Origin: Bacteroidota bacterium
Lineage (GTDB): Bacteria; Bacteroidota; Bacteroidia; 2-12-FULL-35-15
Length of the DNA stretch: 64,000 bases
NCBI GenBank assembly: GCA_016722565.1
Contig: JADKIU010000002.1
Span: 186,001-250,000, forward strand
Reading direction: 5' to 3'
Shown here: one piece after another, positions 27,602 through 37,236 of the stretch
How the letters are laid out: each line of letters starts with the position of its first letter
Numbering within the stretch: position 1 is the stretch's first letter
The notes under the pieces: model-generated
Told to the model about the DNA's origin: nothing
The model's input: the letters and a program-made list of their open reading frames with translations, nothing else
Databases searched by the model: none
Program-made: the position numbers and the translations under genes

Positions 27602-27629
27602 TAGTGTTAAACCCATTTTGAAGTATACC

Positions 27630-29606
27630 ATGAAAAAAATTATTTTTGTAATAATCATTGTGCTTAACTGCTTAATTGGTCATGCGCAATCACCCCCAGA
27701 AGGAATTAATTATCAAGCAGTCGCTCGAGATAATTCCGGAAATGCCTTGATAAGTGCTCCATTAACGGTTCAATTCAGTATTCGTGATGGCTCAACATTA
27801 GGAACAATTGTTTATCAAGAAACACATTCTGTTACAACGAATATTTATGGTTTGTTTACTGCCAAAATAGGAATGGGGACTCCTGTTTCAGGCACCTTTT
27901 CCTCAATCAATTGGGGGAGTGGAGATAAATATTTGGAGGTTGGCGTAAACGATGGAAGTGGTTTGGTTTCAATGGGCGCAAGTCAAATGATGAGCGTTCC
28001 TTATGCTTTGTATTCAAAATATGCCTTGAATGGTCCTACAGGAGCAACCGGTCCAACTTCGACCGTTCCTGGGCCAACAGGAGCAACCGGCCCAACGGGT
28101 GCAGGATTAACCGGTGCAACCGGTGCTGACGGTCCAACCGGTCCCGCTGGTCCAACGGGTGCAGGTTTAACAGGTGCTACTGGTGCAACCGGTGTTGATG
28201 GACCTACTGGTCCTGCAGGTCCAGCTGGTGCTACTGGTTCTGTGGGTGCAACGGGAAGTGTTGGTGCTGTAGGTGCAACCGGAGTAACAGGTGCAACCGG
28301 ATTAGGAACAACAGGTGCGACAGGTGCAACAGGAACTGCCGGAGCAGCTGGTGCTACAGGCCCAACTGGATTAACCGGTCCAACAGGATTAACGGGTGTA
28401 ACAGGAGCTACAGGATTAACTGGTGTAACAGGAGCTACAGGCGCTACTGGTATTGCAGGCGCTACAGGCAGTACAGGTGCAACCGGCTCAAACGGAGCAA
28501 CTGGAGCTGTCGGAGCAACTGGAGCAACTGGTATAGCAGGAGCAACTGGAGCAACAGGATCTACGGGTGTTTTAGCATCAGGTACTGCTGCAGGAAATAC
28601 CACTTATTGGAATGGTTCAATTTGGGTATTAAACAGTAGTAATATTTTTAATAACGGTGCCAATATTGGAATCGGAACATCTGCACCTGCATGGAAATTG
28701 GATGTTGTTGGAGAATTAAATATTTCTTCCGGAAGCTTCTTTCGTATCAATGGGGCTAAAATTTTAGGTGTTGGTGGTGGAACTTCCTTATATGTTGGTG
28801 ATCAAGCTGGAAATTTAAATACCGCAGCAGGTAATATATTTGTCGGCTATCAAGCTGGTGTGACCAACACAGCCGCATCTGCTCAAACATTTGTTGGATA
28901 TCAATCCGGACAATCGAATACAACAGGTGCCTCTAATACTTATTTGGGATATCAATCCGGTAACTTAGGAACAACAGGTGGTTCAAATACAAGTGTGGGG
29001 TATAATTCCGGACAAGTAAACGTAAGTGGAAATAACAATACTACTTTGGGGTATCAAGCCGGATCAACGAATACAGGAAGCAGCAATACGTATATTGGTT
29101 CGAATGCAAGTGGTACAGCAACTTTAACAAATGCCACAGCTATCGGTGCGAATTCAAGTGTAACAAGTTCCAATAGTATGGTATTAGGGTCAACCGGTAT
29201 TAATGTGGGTATAGGAACTACTACTCCGAATACCTCTTCTGTTTTAGATTTAACATCTACCACCAGAGGAATCTTGGTTCCTCGCATGACAGCCGCCCAA
29301 ATGAATGCGATTGCAACTCCTGCAACCGGATTGGTAATCTATCAAACAGGAACGAATGATTTCTTTTTTTACAATGGTACAGCATGGGTAGCCGTTGGTG
29401 GAGGCGCTTCACCTAGTTGGAGTTTAACCGGAAATGCAGGAACAACTGCTGCTAATTTTATCGGAACAACCGATAACGTTGTTTTGAACTTTAAAGTAAA
29501 TAATTTACCTGCCGGAAAAATCGATCATACTAATGGAAATGCCTTTTTTGGAAATTCAGCTGGGCAAAGTAATACAACTGGAACCTTGGAATACTTTTCT
29601 TGGTAG
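27630..29606 (+). CDS. Collagen-like surface protein 2, N-terminal part (frameshifted)
   Basis: From the ATG at 27630 a signal peptide is followed by the same about 110-residue head domain as in collagen-like protein 1 (EGINYQAVARDNSGNALISA). The two genes are therefore tandem paralogues. A collagen-like Gly-X-Thr block (28032-28567) and a stalk of about 14-residue repeats (FVGYQAGVTNT, YLGYQSGNLGTTGGSNT) follow. The ORF ends at a false stop: removing one base at about 29586-29589 joins SNTTGT directly to NTFLGSNAG in the next frame. The upstream in-frame Met at 27564 overlaps the preceding gene and lacks a signal peptide. The intact gene is 27630-30966. Confidence 0.75.
   Translation: MKKIIFVIIIVLNCLIGHAQSPPEGINYQAVARDNSGNALISAPLTVQFSIRDGSTLGTIVYQETHSVTTNIYGLFTAKIGMGTPVSGTFSSINWGSGDKYLEVGVNDGSGLVSMGASQMMSVPYALYSKYALNGPTGATGPTSTVPGPTGATGPTGAGLTGATGADGPTGPAGPTGAGLTGATGATGVDGPTGPAGPAGATGSVGATGSVGAVGATGVTGATGLGTTGATGATGTAGAAGATGPTGLTGPTGLTGVTGATGLTGVTGATGATGIAGATGSTGATGSNGATGAVGATGATGIAGATGATGSTGVLASGTAAGNTTYWNGSIWVLNSSNIFNNGANIGIGTSAPAWKLDVVGELNISSGSFFRINGAKILGVGGGTSLYVGDQAGNLNTAAGNIFVGYQAGVTNTAASAQTFVGYQSGQSNTTGASNTYLGYQSGNLGTTGGSNTSVGYNSGQVNVSGNNNTTLGYQAGSTNTGSSNTYIGSNASGTATLTNATAIGANSSVTSSNSMVLGSTGINVGIGTTTPNTSSVLDLTSTTRGILVPRMTAAQMNAIATPATGLVIYQTGTNDFFFYNGTAWVAVGGGASPSWSLTGNAGTTAANFIGTTDNVVLNFKVNNLPAGKIDHTNGNAFFGNSAGQSNTTGTLEYFSW
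28032..28567 (+). repeat. Collagen-like triplet-repeat block in collagen-like protein 2
   Basis: About 60 consecutive Gly-led triplets (Gly-Ala-Thr, Gly-Pro-Thr, Gly-Leu-Thr) encoded by 9-nt-periodic DNA. It parallels the blocks in the preceding gene. Confidence 0.85.
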
Positions 29607-30966
29607 CAATGCAGGATCTAGTAATACTACCGGTTTTAATAATACCTATATCGGTAGAGATGCTGGTGCAGTTGGTGCTGTAGGTTTCGCAAATGTTTTT
29701 ATCGGTTATTTTTCCGGTGTTAGTAACACAGCAAATTACAACACATTTGTAGGTGAACAGTCGGGTAGTAGCCATACATCGGGTACTTATAGTGCTTTTT
29801 TTGGTCGTAATGCCGGTTTGGATAATTCTACAGGAAGCAATAATACCTTTATTGGAGGAGAATCAGGTTTAAATAATACAACAGGTGCAGGTAATACCGC
29901 TTTGGGTTATAACTCCGGTTTTGCAACTGGTGCCTTAACCAACGCTACAGCCATCGGTGCTAATGCTGTAGTAAATACAAGCAACTCAATTGTTTTGGGT
30001 AACGCTGCGAATGTGGGTATCGGAACATCTGCTCCTACAAGTTTATTACATGTTGAAGGAAATACTTACATTAATGGAACAGCCTCTATCGGTGGAACAA
30101 CGGGTTTAGCAGCAACTTTGAAAGTTTTTAGTGGATTTGGTGCAGGTACTGCTTACTTCTTTGATTCTGGTGGTGCTTCTAGTTTGTCTGTTTTGTCGGG
30201 TGGTGATGTTACCATTGGTAATTCAACCAGTGTAAGTAAATTGTTTATTCAAGATAATGATGCAAACACAACTGGAGCAACTGGATCTTTTGTGAGTGTG
30301 CAGAACTTATCGAATACGACCAATACTACTGCAGGTATTCGATTTAGAACAGGTGGTTTAACTGGAATCAATGGAGATTTCCATTATAAGGGCGCTATCT
30401 ATTTTCAAGACAATGGTTCTACAAACGGAGAAGGAAATATGATTTTTGCAGTAAATAATGTGGCAAGCAGTGCAAATGTGACAACAGCAAATGCTGTAAT
30501 GACAATCACCAATACTGCTAGAATTGGTATCGGTACTACTGCTCCTCTTTATCAAATAGAGTTAAGTACAAACTCTGCTGGTAAGCCAACTAGTAATACC
30601 TGGACAATCACATCCGATGAACGCTTAAAGAACATAGAAGGAAATTACACCAAAGGATTGAATGAAATACTTTTGCTTCAGCCAATAACCTATCATTATA
30701 AAAATGTTGGAGACAGAACATTTGATGAGGCCGTTTTAAAAGAACAAGCCTATGGTTTTAGTGCTCAAGAAGTAAGAAAAATATTCCCAGAAGCAGTTAA
30801 AACTGGGGAAGATGGTTATTTGAATTTCGATATTCATCCAATTCTAATTGCCTATGTGAATGCCATTAAGGAACAACAAGAAATGATTAAGAAACAACAA
30901 GAGCAGATAGAGTTATTGATTAAAAAAGTTGGCACTCTTGAAGAAACGAACAAAAGTCAGAAATAA
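29533..30966 (+). CDS. Collagen-like surface protein 2, C-terminal part with S74 chaperone domain (frameshifted)
   Basis: Continuation of the 27630 gene; real coding in this frame begins near 29590. It carries further SNTTGxNNTFIGxxAG-type repeats. The C-terminal about 120 residues form a peptidase_S74 / endosialidase-type intramolecular chaperone: TSDERLKNIEGNYTKGL, with the cleavage-site type Ser-Asp-x-Arg-Leu-Lys-x, then YGFSAQEVRKIFPEA. It ends with a coiled coil (KEQQEMIKKQQEQIELLIKK). The S74 domain is known to trimerise and then cut itself off fibre proteins. No T9SS tail is present. Confidence 0.78.
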   Translation: MEMPFLEIQLGKVIQLEPWNTFLGSNAGSSNTTGFNNTYIGRDAGAVGAVGFANVFIGYFSGVSNTANYNTFVGEQSGSSHTSGTYSAFFGRNAGLDNSTGSNNTFIGGESGLNNTTGAGNTALGYNSGFATGALTNATAIGANAVVNTSNSIVLGNAANVGIGTSAPTSLLHVEGNTYINGTASIGGTTGLAATLKVFSGFGAGTAYFFDSGGASSLSVLSGGDVTIGNSTSVSKLFIQDNDANTTGATGSFVSVQNLSNTTNTTAGIRFRTGGLTGINGDFHYKGAIYFQDNGSTNGEGNMIFAVNNVASSANVTTANAVMTITNTARIGIGTTAPLYQIELSTNSAGKPTSNTWTITSDERLKNIEGNYTKGLNEILLLQPITYHYKNVGDRTFDEAVLKEQAYGFSAQEVRKIFPEAVKTGEDGYLNFDIHPILIAYVNAIKEQQEMIKKQQEQIELLIKKVGTLEETNKSQK

Positions 30967-31003
30967 AAAATAAAAATTTAATGTATCATAAATTAAAAAT
31001 AAT

Positions 31004-32710
31004 ATGAAAATAAAAAAAGTATTATTTGTTGCTACTATTTTATTGGCAGCAAACTCAATAAAGGGTCAATCAACAATTGTATCAAATACTTTAAGTGGTG
31101 CGACATCTACAAGCACCATAGAGTATTTAGGGTCAAGCAATTCATATGATGTATTGTTTAAATCCAGTGGTGCTGAAAGAATGCGAATAGTTTCAACAGG
31201 TAACATTGGAATAGGTACAACTCTGCCTCAAAGAAAATTAGTTGTTAGTAATTCAGCCGAAGGAATGGAGTTACAACCTTTTACTGGTTATAATCAAATG
31301 ATATCATATAATAGAAGTACATTAGCATATATTCCCCTTGTTCTGCAGGATGCATCTGGCGGAAATGTCGGAATTGGTGTGACAGCTCCCTTACAGAAAC
31401 TGGATGTTAATGGAGATATTAATATTCCTACAAACAAAGGATTCCGAATCAATAACTCTACAATTCTTTATAATTCTGGGTTTCGTAACATTTTTTTAGG
31501 AGGAAATATTGTATATGCTGGAGCTGGTTATGACAATAATTCTTTTGTAGGATTTAACTCTGGTGGTGCTGTTAGTAATAGTGTATGTATTGGAGCATAT
31601 TCTGGTTCAGGTATGACTTCGGGGACTGCAACAGGAAACACATTTGTTGGTTTTCAAACTTGTATATCAGGATTAGCAGGAAATGACAATGTGTTGGTAG
31701 GAAAAAATTCAGGTTACTGGGGTTGTGGTGGTAATAATGTTTGTGTTGGTTCGTCTTCTGGGGCAGGAGGAATTGGGAGTAACAATACATATATTGGGTA
31801 TGGAGCAGGTCCGAATGTGCCAGCAACCTTAAATACATCATGTGCTATAGGTTATAATTCATTTGTTGGTGCAAGTAATTGTATGGCACTTGGAGGAACT
31901 GGTGCTAACGCAGTGAATGTTGGAATAGGAGTATCCGCTCCTGCTTATACTTTACAAGTAAATGGTACTGCTGGTAAACCTGGGTCAGGAACGTGGACTG
32001 TTGTTTCTGATAAACGATTAAAAAAAGACATATCTGACTTTAAAGATGGCTTAGATGTTTTAAAAAAAATAAATCCAGTTTGGTTTAGCTACAATGGTCA
32101 GGCAGGAATAACTGCAAAAGAAAAATTTGTTGGAGTTATCGCACAAGAAATTCAAAAAGTTGCTCCATATACAGTTGGTGCTTTTACATATCAGGATTCT
32201 TTAGGAAATAAAACAAACTATTTATCATATGATCCTAATGCTTTAATTTATATAATGGTAAACTCAATTAATGAACAACAAAATTTAATTGAAGATAAAG
32301 ATAAAAAAATTGAAGAACTAGAGAATCGTCTTGATAAACAGGATGCTGAAATGAATGAAATGAAAAATACGATTAGAGATATTGCTTCCTCTATGGATGA
32401 GTGTTGCAAAATTTCACAGCAGGCCGTTTTAATTGATGGTAAAAATGAAACTCCATACTTGGAACAAAATAATCCGAATCCGTTTTCTGAAACAACTGTT
32501 ATTAAATATTATTTACCGTTTAATGTTGGGACTTCAATAGTTTCTTTAAAGGATATAAATGGTGTAGAATTGAAAAGATTTACAATTGTTGAAAAAGGAA
32601 AAGGGCAAATTGTTTTGACAAACGGAACATTAAAATCTGGAACATATATATATGATTTGATTATTGAAGATAAAGTGATCGACTCTAAAAAGATGGTAGT
32701 CGTAAAATAA
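31004..32710 (+). CDS. S74-chaperone surface protein with T9SS type A sorting domain
   Basis: 568 residues: a signal peptide (FVATILLAANSIKGQS), a beta-rich stalk with VGIGVTAPLQKLDVNGD and FVGFNSGGAVSN-type repeats (about 30-325), then a peptidase_S74 domain (VSDKRLKKDISDFKDGLDVL, then VGVIAQEIQKVAPY; about 335-425). A coiled coil (about 425-470) and a type A T9SS tail (about 488-568: LEQNNPNPFSETTVIKYYL through MVVVK) follow. Here the S74 domain precedes, rather than ends, the protein. If it self-cleaves, the sorting tail would be lost with it, so cleavage may be absent or linked to secretion. Confidence 0.83.
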   Translation: MKIKKVLFVATILLAANSIKGQSTIVSNTLSGATSTSTIEYLGSSNSYDVLFKSSGAERMRIVSTGNIGIGTTLPQRKLVVSNSAEGMELQPFTGYNQMISYNRSTLAYIPLVLQDASGGNVGIGVTAPLQKLDVNGDINIPTNKGFRINNSTILYNSGFRNIFLGGNIVYAGAGYDNNSFVGFNSGGAVSNSVCIGAYSGSGMTSGTATGNTFVGFQTCISGLAGNDNVLVGKNSGYWGCGGNNVCVGSSSGAGGIGSNNTYIGYGAGPNVPATLNTSCAIGYNSFVGASNCMALGGTGANAVNVGIGVSAPAYTLQVNGTAGKPGSGTWTVVSDKRLKKDISDFKDGLDVLKKINPVWFSYNGQAGITAKEKFVGVIAQEIQKVAPYTVGAFTYQDSLGNKTNYLSYDPNALIYIMVNSINEQQNLIEDKDKKIEELENRLDKQDAEMNEMKNTIRDIASSMDECCKISQQAVLIDGKNETPYLEQNNPNPFSETTVIKYYLPFNVGTSIVSLKDINGVELKRFTIVEKGKGQIVLTNGTLKSGTYIYDLIIEDKVIDSKKMVVVK

Positions 32711-32726
32711 GTTTCATAAAAAAAAT

Positions 32727-33503
32727 ATGATGAAAAATAAAGTATTCATAGGTGGTTTTTTGTTTTTTTTGCTATTTTCTTTTTCTAGTAAAGCGCAATT
32801 CGATACCATCTCACAACAAGTTATTGGATCGGCTGGAGGAACTGCAGCTGTTGGAGTTTTTTCTTGGGGAACTTTAGATTATACAGTAGGAGAAACTGTT
32901 ATTTGGACATACGATACAGCAACAACTCCCTTTACCGTGAAAGTGCTTACACAAGGTTTTCAGCAACCAAATACAGCAAACAGTTCATTAGATGTGAATG
33001 TATCTTCTACGGATGCAACGTGTATTGGCGGGAACAACGGAAGTGCCATCTTAAATCTATTGTCTGCAACCGGACCTGTTTCGTATTATTGGTTAGCTCC
33101 GCTGAATGACAGCACCCCACTTCAAACGAATTTGGCTCCCGGAACCTATTATTTCCATATGGACGATGGTAATTTTACAATTGACGATTCGGTTGTGATT
33201 GGCGAAACACAAGTAGATTGTGCCGACTCGCTTGGTTTTTATACCGGTATTACCCCTAATGGCGATGGATTTAATGATACTTGGATTATTGAAGGGATAG
33301 AATTAGTAAAAGATAATGTGGTATCCATTTATAATCGATGGGGAGATTTAGTTTGGAAAGCAAAAGATTACGATAACATTACCGATGGTAAAGTATGGAA
33401 AGGTACCAATTCAAGAGGAGAATTATTACCGGATGCAACCTATTTTTATTTGATTGAAGTCAGCGGAAAAACCGAAAAAGGCTGGGTAGAATTAACACAT
33501 TAG
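32727..33503 (+). CDS. Short T9SS type B (gliding-associated CTD) protein
   Basis: 258 residues: a signal peptide (to about 24, SSKAQ), then an N-terminal beta domain of a recurrent Bacteroidota kind (VIGSAGGTAAVGVFSWGTLD, YTVGETV) and a short SprB-like repeat (SSTDATCIGGNNGSAILNLL). The last about 85 residues form a CHU_C / type B sorting domain (TGITPNGDGFNDTWIIEGIE, SIYNRWGDLVWKAK, LLPDATYFYLIEVSG). It lies directly upstream of the PorP/SprF gene, the partner that type B substrates commonly need for surface attachment. Confidence 0.85.
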   Translation: MMKNKVFIGGFLFFLLFSFSSKAQFDTISQQVIGSAGGTAAVGVFSWGTLDYTVGETVIWTYDTATTPFTVKVLTQGFQQPNTANSSLDVNVSSTDATCIGGNNGSAILNLLSATGPVSYYWLAPLNDSTPLQTNLAPGTYYFHMDDGNFTIDDSVVIGETQVDCADSLGFYTGITPNGDGFNDTWIIEGIELVKDNVVSIYNRWGDLVWKAKDYDNITDGKVWKGTNSRGELLPDATYFYLIEVSGKTEKGWVELTH

Positions 33504-33575
33504 AACAGACGATATATAAAATATACAACAATGAAATACGAAGTATTCATGAATGCATTAAAAACTTATTTTCCC

Positions 33576-34496
33576 ATGAGTAAAAAACATTTAGTTTTTG
33601 CTTTTATTATTGTGAGCGCAATGCAAACTTTTGCTCAGCAAGACCCACAATACAGTCAGTATATGTTCAATCAGATGGCGATTAATCCAGCGTATGCCGG
33701 AAGTAAAGAAGCCATCAGTGCATCGGCTTTTATTAGAAGTCAATGGACAGGTATTGATGGAGCTCCGAAAACGGAAACCTTTTCTATTCATGGTCCTTTG
33801 AAAAAGAAGAAGGTTGGATTAGGATTTTCTGTCATTGCAGATCAAATTGGTCCGAAACAAAGTGTTGGTGCAATGGGATCATACGCATATCGTATTCCAA
33901 TTAAAAATGGCAAGTTGTCTTTTGGATTAAGAGTAGGGGTGTTTAAATACACCTATAATTGGAATGATATTACGTATAAAGATTCGCAAGATCCATACGA
34001 TAAACTGGACCAAACATCTACGATTGTTCCTACTGCCGATGCAGGAGTTTACTATTATACCAATTCAATGTATGTTGGGTTGAGTGCAACTCATTTATAT
34101 AGTGGTCGATTAACTACAGTTTCTACATTAAACGGTGATAATGGAAAATTAGCACCACATTTATTTTTCACGTTTGGTAAAGCATGGGCTTTCTCTGAAA
34201 ACTTAATTTTTAATCCGTCCTGTATGATTAAAGCTGCAAAAGGTTCTCCTTCCACTGCTGATTTAAATTTAAGTTTCTTATTAAAACAGCGTGTTTGGGT
34301 TGGTTTATCAATGAGAAGTACGTATGGTTTTGTTGCCTATGCTCAGTTTAATGTAACAGATAAATTTAAGTTGGGATATTCTTATGATTACGGAATTAAT
34401 AAAATTGGTAAAGTGGGCGGTGGTAGCCACGAAATTATGTTAGGATATGATTTTAATATTACAAGATCTCCTATCACATCGCCACGCTATTTGTAA
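33576..34496 (+). CDS. PorP/SprF family T9SS outer-membrane protein
   Basis: From the Met at 33576 (signal peptide MSKKHLVFAFIIVSAMQTFA) the protein begins QQDPQYSQYMFNQMAINPAY, the hallmark of PorP/SprF proteins, and continues as a beta-barrel of about 285 residues (GLGFSVIADQIGPKQS, KLSFGLRVGVFKY, GYSYDYGINKIG). Upstream Met codons at 33531 and 33549 are alternative starts. In Flavobacterium, SprF is required for secretion of the adhesin SprB, and paralogues pair with neighbouring type B substrates. The adjacent upstream gene is such a substrate and the downstream gene is PorE-like. Confidence 0.92.
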   Translation: MSKKHLVFAFIIVSAMQTFAQQDPQYSQYMFNQMAINPAYAGSKEAISASAFIRSQWTGIDGAPKTETFSIHGPLKKKKVGLGFSVIADQIGPKQSVGAMGSYAYRIPIKNGKLSFGLRVGVFKYTYNWNDITYKDSQDPYDKLDQTSTIVPTADAGVYYYTNSMYVGLSATHLYSGRLTTVSTLNGDNGKLAPHLFFTFGKAWAFSENLIFNPSCMIKAAKGSPSTADLNLSFLLKQRVWVGLSMRSTYGFVAYAQFNVTDKFKLGYSYDYGINKIGKVGGGSHEIMLGYDFNITRSPITSPRYL

Positions 34497-34526
34497 TTAT
34501 AAAGATATTCATTGTTTAAGTTATAT

Positions 34527-34904
34527 ATGAAAAAGATAAAGTCGTTAGGTTTAATAGTGTTGATAGTGATATCAAGTACTTCCTTTGCACAGTTAAAACG
34601 TGCAAACAAGTATTATGATAATTACGAATACATCAAGGCAATTCAGCTTTACAAAAGAGCCGTAAAGAAAAAAGATAATAAGGAGGCGCTCGAGAAAATT
34701 GCGAACAGTTACCGCCTTACGAAAGATTATAAATCTGCTGAAGGTTACTATGCTCAGTTAGTGAAACTATCCAATGTGGCACCAATTAATAATTTCTATT
34801 ATGGGATGGTGTTGAAGAATAATGGAAAGATTGATGAGGCGAAAGAACAATTTAAAATTTATGCAAATTCAGCTCCAAGCGATAAAAAGCAGAACTCTCT
34901 GTAA
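34527..34904 (+). CDS. PorE-like T9SS protein, N-terminal TPR part (frameshifted)
   Basis: From the Met at 34527: a signal peptide ending SSTSFAQ, then a TPR region (ANKYYDNYEYIKAIQLYKRA, IANSYRLTKDYKSAEGYYAQ). The frame ends falsely at 34904. Adding one A to the A5 run 34884-34888 gives SDKKAELSVKSCEDIKLWVS and continues without break into the next ORF. The intact gene spans 34527-37213, about 895 residues. Confidence 0.8.
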   Translation: MKKIKSLGLIVLIVISSTSFAQLKRANKYYDNYEYIKAIQLYKRAVKKKDNKEALEKIANSYRLTKDYKSAEGYYAQLVKLSNVAPINNFYYGMVLKNNGKIDEAKEQFKIYANSAPSDKKQNSL

Positions 34905-34924
34905 AATCTTGTGAGGATATTAAG

Positions 34925-37213
34925 TTGTGGGTTTCGAGAGTGCAACAATTTGAAGTAAGTAAGATTGAAAATTTAAATTCTTCTCATGCAGATTTTTGTC
35001 CAACACTATACAAGAATGAATTAGTGTTTGTTTCTGAGCGTACTCAGGATTTGGTAAATTATGCTACGAATGCATGGAACAGACAACCTTTCTTAAATGT
35101 GTATTCTTCTCCAATTTCCGTTGGTAAAGATGGCAAACCTGCCATGTCTAAAAAAGTAAAAACATTCTCCTGGAAAATCAACACGAATTATCACGATGGT
35201 CCGGTTTGTTTTAATGCTGAACAAAATACCATGTATCTTACTCGAGTGAGTTATGTCTTGAATAAAAAAGATAAGAACTTCGTAAATCGTCCGAAAATTT
35301 ATGTGTCAAAATTATCCGGTAACTCCTGGAGCAAAGCGGTACCGTTTGAACACAATATGGAAGGCTATTCTACTGCGCATCCAAGTCTTTCTGCTGATGG
35401 ACAATGGTTGTATTTTGTTTCAGATATGCCAGGTGGTTACGGAGGTACAGATATTTACGTATGTAGAAAAGAAGGAAATGGATGGAGCAAACCAACAAAT
35501 TTAGGTGAGATCATCAATACTCCAGGCTCTGAAGTATTTCCTTATATCCGCAAGGATGGTACATTTTACTTTTCTTCTGACGGGCATTCTTCTTTTGGTG
35601 GATTGGATATTTTTTCAACAGCAAAAGTGGATGGAAAATTTGTACAAGTAAAAAATCTTGGACTACCTTTAAATTCTACTACCGATGATTTTGGAATTGT
35701 ATTTACCGAAGATCTAACAAAAGGATATTTTTCTTCCGATAGAGAAGGCGGAAAAGGTTCGGATGATATCTACAGTTTCGTAGCATTGAATAAGTTTTTA
35801 TCCGTTGCAGGAAAAATCTTATTTAGTAAAAACCTCAACGACCCTGCTAAAGATGCAGAGGTGATGTTGTTGACTGAAGACGGAAAGATTTTGAATGTAA
35901 CCACTACCGATAAAACTGGATTCTTTAAGTTTGATAAATTGGATCCGGATCAAAAATACATGGTGAAACTGGATGAAAGTGATCCTCGTTTTAAAGACAA
36001 AGAAAAATATTATTTGACGGATGAAAAAGATAAAATCATTCGTGTGACTGTTATTAACGAAAAGGGTGGAAAGTTTGTATTTCAGAATTTACCTGCCGAT
36101 CCGAATGGACTTCCTGAATTGGGTGCGGAAGATGATGTAACCATTGCCGGTAACTTATTGTATGGTGAAAATCCTTCCATGCCGTTTTCTAATACGAAAG
36201 TGAATTTAGTAAACGAGAAAGGGGAGATTGTTCAAACAACAACTACCAATGCTTTTGGTGCATTTGTATTTACGGATTTGCCTCCGGATCAAAATTTCTT
36301 AGTGAAAGTGGACGAAAGTGATACCAAGCTCGCTCCGAATACAAAAATCATTATCACGAATAAGTCCGGAAAGGAATTGCAAACCACGAAATCTGGTCAA
36401 ACAGGTGAATTTAAATTCTCCTTCTTAGCGGCAGATAAAGTGACCTTGAAGTTGATGACGGTAGAAGATAGTGAATTGCGTTTCGACTTGAAAGGTAATT
36501 TGGTAACAGAAAGTAAATCTCCTTTGGCAAATTCAACAGTGAATTTAGTGAATGCAAAAGGCGAAGTATTGCAATCTGTGAAGACTGACGCAAATGGTAG
36601 TTTCCAATTTACCAACTTGCCTGCGGATCAACAAATTTTATTTGCTTTGGATGAAGGAGATGCCAAATTAAAAGCGTTGAATAAAATTTTGTTGACGAAT
36701 GCAAAAGGGGTTGTTGTAAAAGAGTTTACTCGCACCAATGGTAAATTTAATTTCACCATTTTACCATCCGACCATAATAAGATGGGCGTTTTGTATGTGG
36801 ATGACCCTTGGTTGAAAGTATTGTTGTTAAAAGATCAAGCGAAAAAGGATAGTTTAACCATTGTTGAAAATGTATATTACAATTACGGTGAATCGAAAAT
36901 TTTACCTGAAGCCGCTAAAACATTGGATAAAGTAATTAATATTATGAAAAATAATCCGATGTTGGTGATTGATATGGCTGCTCATACCGATTCTCGTTCA
37001 ACTGTCGAGTTCAACCTGAAATTGTCAGAACAACGTGCAAAAGCAGCTGTGGATTATATCCTAAAAGGTGGTATCTCCAAAGATCGTATTTCCGGTAAAG
37101 GATATGGTGAAAGCCGATTGATTAATAAGTGTGCCGATGGGGTAGAATGTACCGAAGATGAACATGCTAAAAACCGGAGAACCGAGTTTAAGATTTTAAG
37201 CAAGAAAAAATAA
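34925..37213 (+). CDS. PorE-like T9SS protein, PD40/CRD/OmpA part (frameshifted)
   Basis: Second half of the 34527 gene. In order it carries a PD40/WD40-like propeller (SLSADGQWLYFVSD, IRKDGTFYFSSDGHSSFGG), three or more carboxypeptidase-regulatory-like repeats (VNLVNEKGEIVQTTTTNAFG, VNLVNAKGEVLQSVKTDANG), and a C-terminal OmpA domain (YYNYGESKILPEAAKTLDKV, AAHTDSRST, LSEQRAKAAVDYI). The Asp and Arg that bind diaminopimelate in peptidoglycan are conserved. TPR-PD40-CRD-OmpA is the architecture of PorE, which links the T9SS to the cell wall. It follows PorP/SprF by 30 nt, so the two are an operon. Confidence 0.88.
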   Translation: MWVSRVQQFEVSKIENLNSSHADFCPTLYKNELVFVSERTQDLVNYATNAWNRQPFLNVYSSPISVGKDGKPAMSKKVKTFSWKINTNYHDGPVCFNAEQNTMYLTRVSYVLNKKDKNFVNRPKIYVSKLSGNSWSKAVPFEHNMEGYSTAHPSLSADGQWLYFVSDMPGGYGGTDIYVCRKEGNGWSKPTNLGEIINTPGSEVFPYIRKDGTFYFSSDGHSSFGGLDIFSTAKVDGKFVQVKNLGLPLNSTTDDFGIVFTEDLTKGYFSSDREGGKGSDDIYSFVALNKFLSVAGKILFSKNLNDPAKDAEVMLLTEDGKILNVTTTDKTGFFKFDKLDPDQKYMVKLDESDPRFKDKEKYYLTDEKDKIIRVTVINEKGGKFVFQNLPADPNGLPELGAEDDVTIAGNLLYGENPSMPFSNTKVNLVNEKGEIVQTTTTNAFGAFVFTDLPPDQNFLVKVDESDTKLAPNTKIIITNKSGKELQTTKSGQTGEFKFSFLAADKVTLKLMTVEDSELRFDLKGNLVTESKSPLANSTVNLVNAKGEVLQSVKTDANGSFQFTNLPADQQILFALDEGDAKLKALNKILLTNAKGVVVKEFTRTNGKFNFTILPSDHNKMGVLYVDDPWLKVLLLKDQAKKDSLTIVENVYYNYGESKILPEAAKTLDKVINIMKNNPMLVIDMAAHTDSRSTVEFNLKLSEQRAKAAVDYILKGGISKDRISGKGYGESRLINKCADGVECTEDEHAKNRRTEFKILSKKK

Positions 37214-37236
37214 TATCTTTACAGTTATAAAGTATT

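Noticed and set aside
28001..28603. 200-codon minus-strand Pro-Val-Ala ORF
   Set aside because: Same antisense effect of the collagen-like repeat in the second gene.
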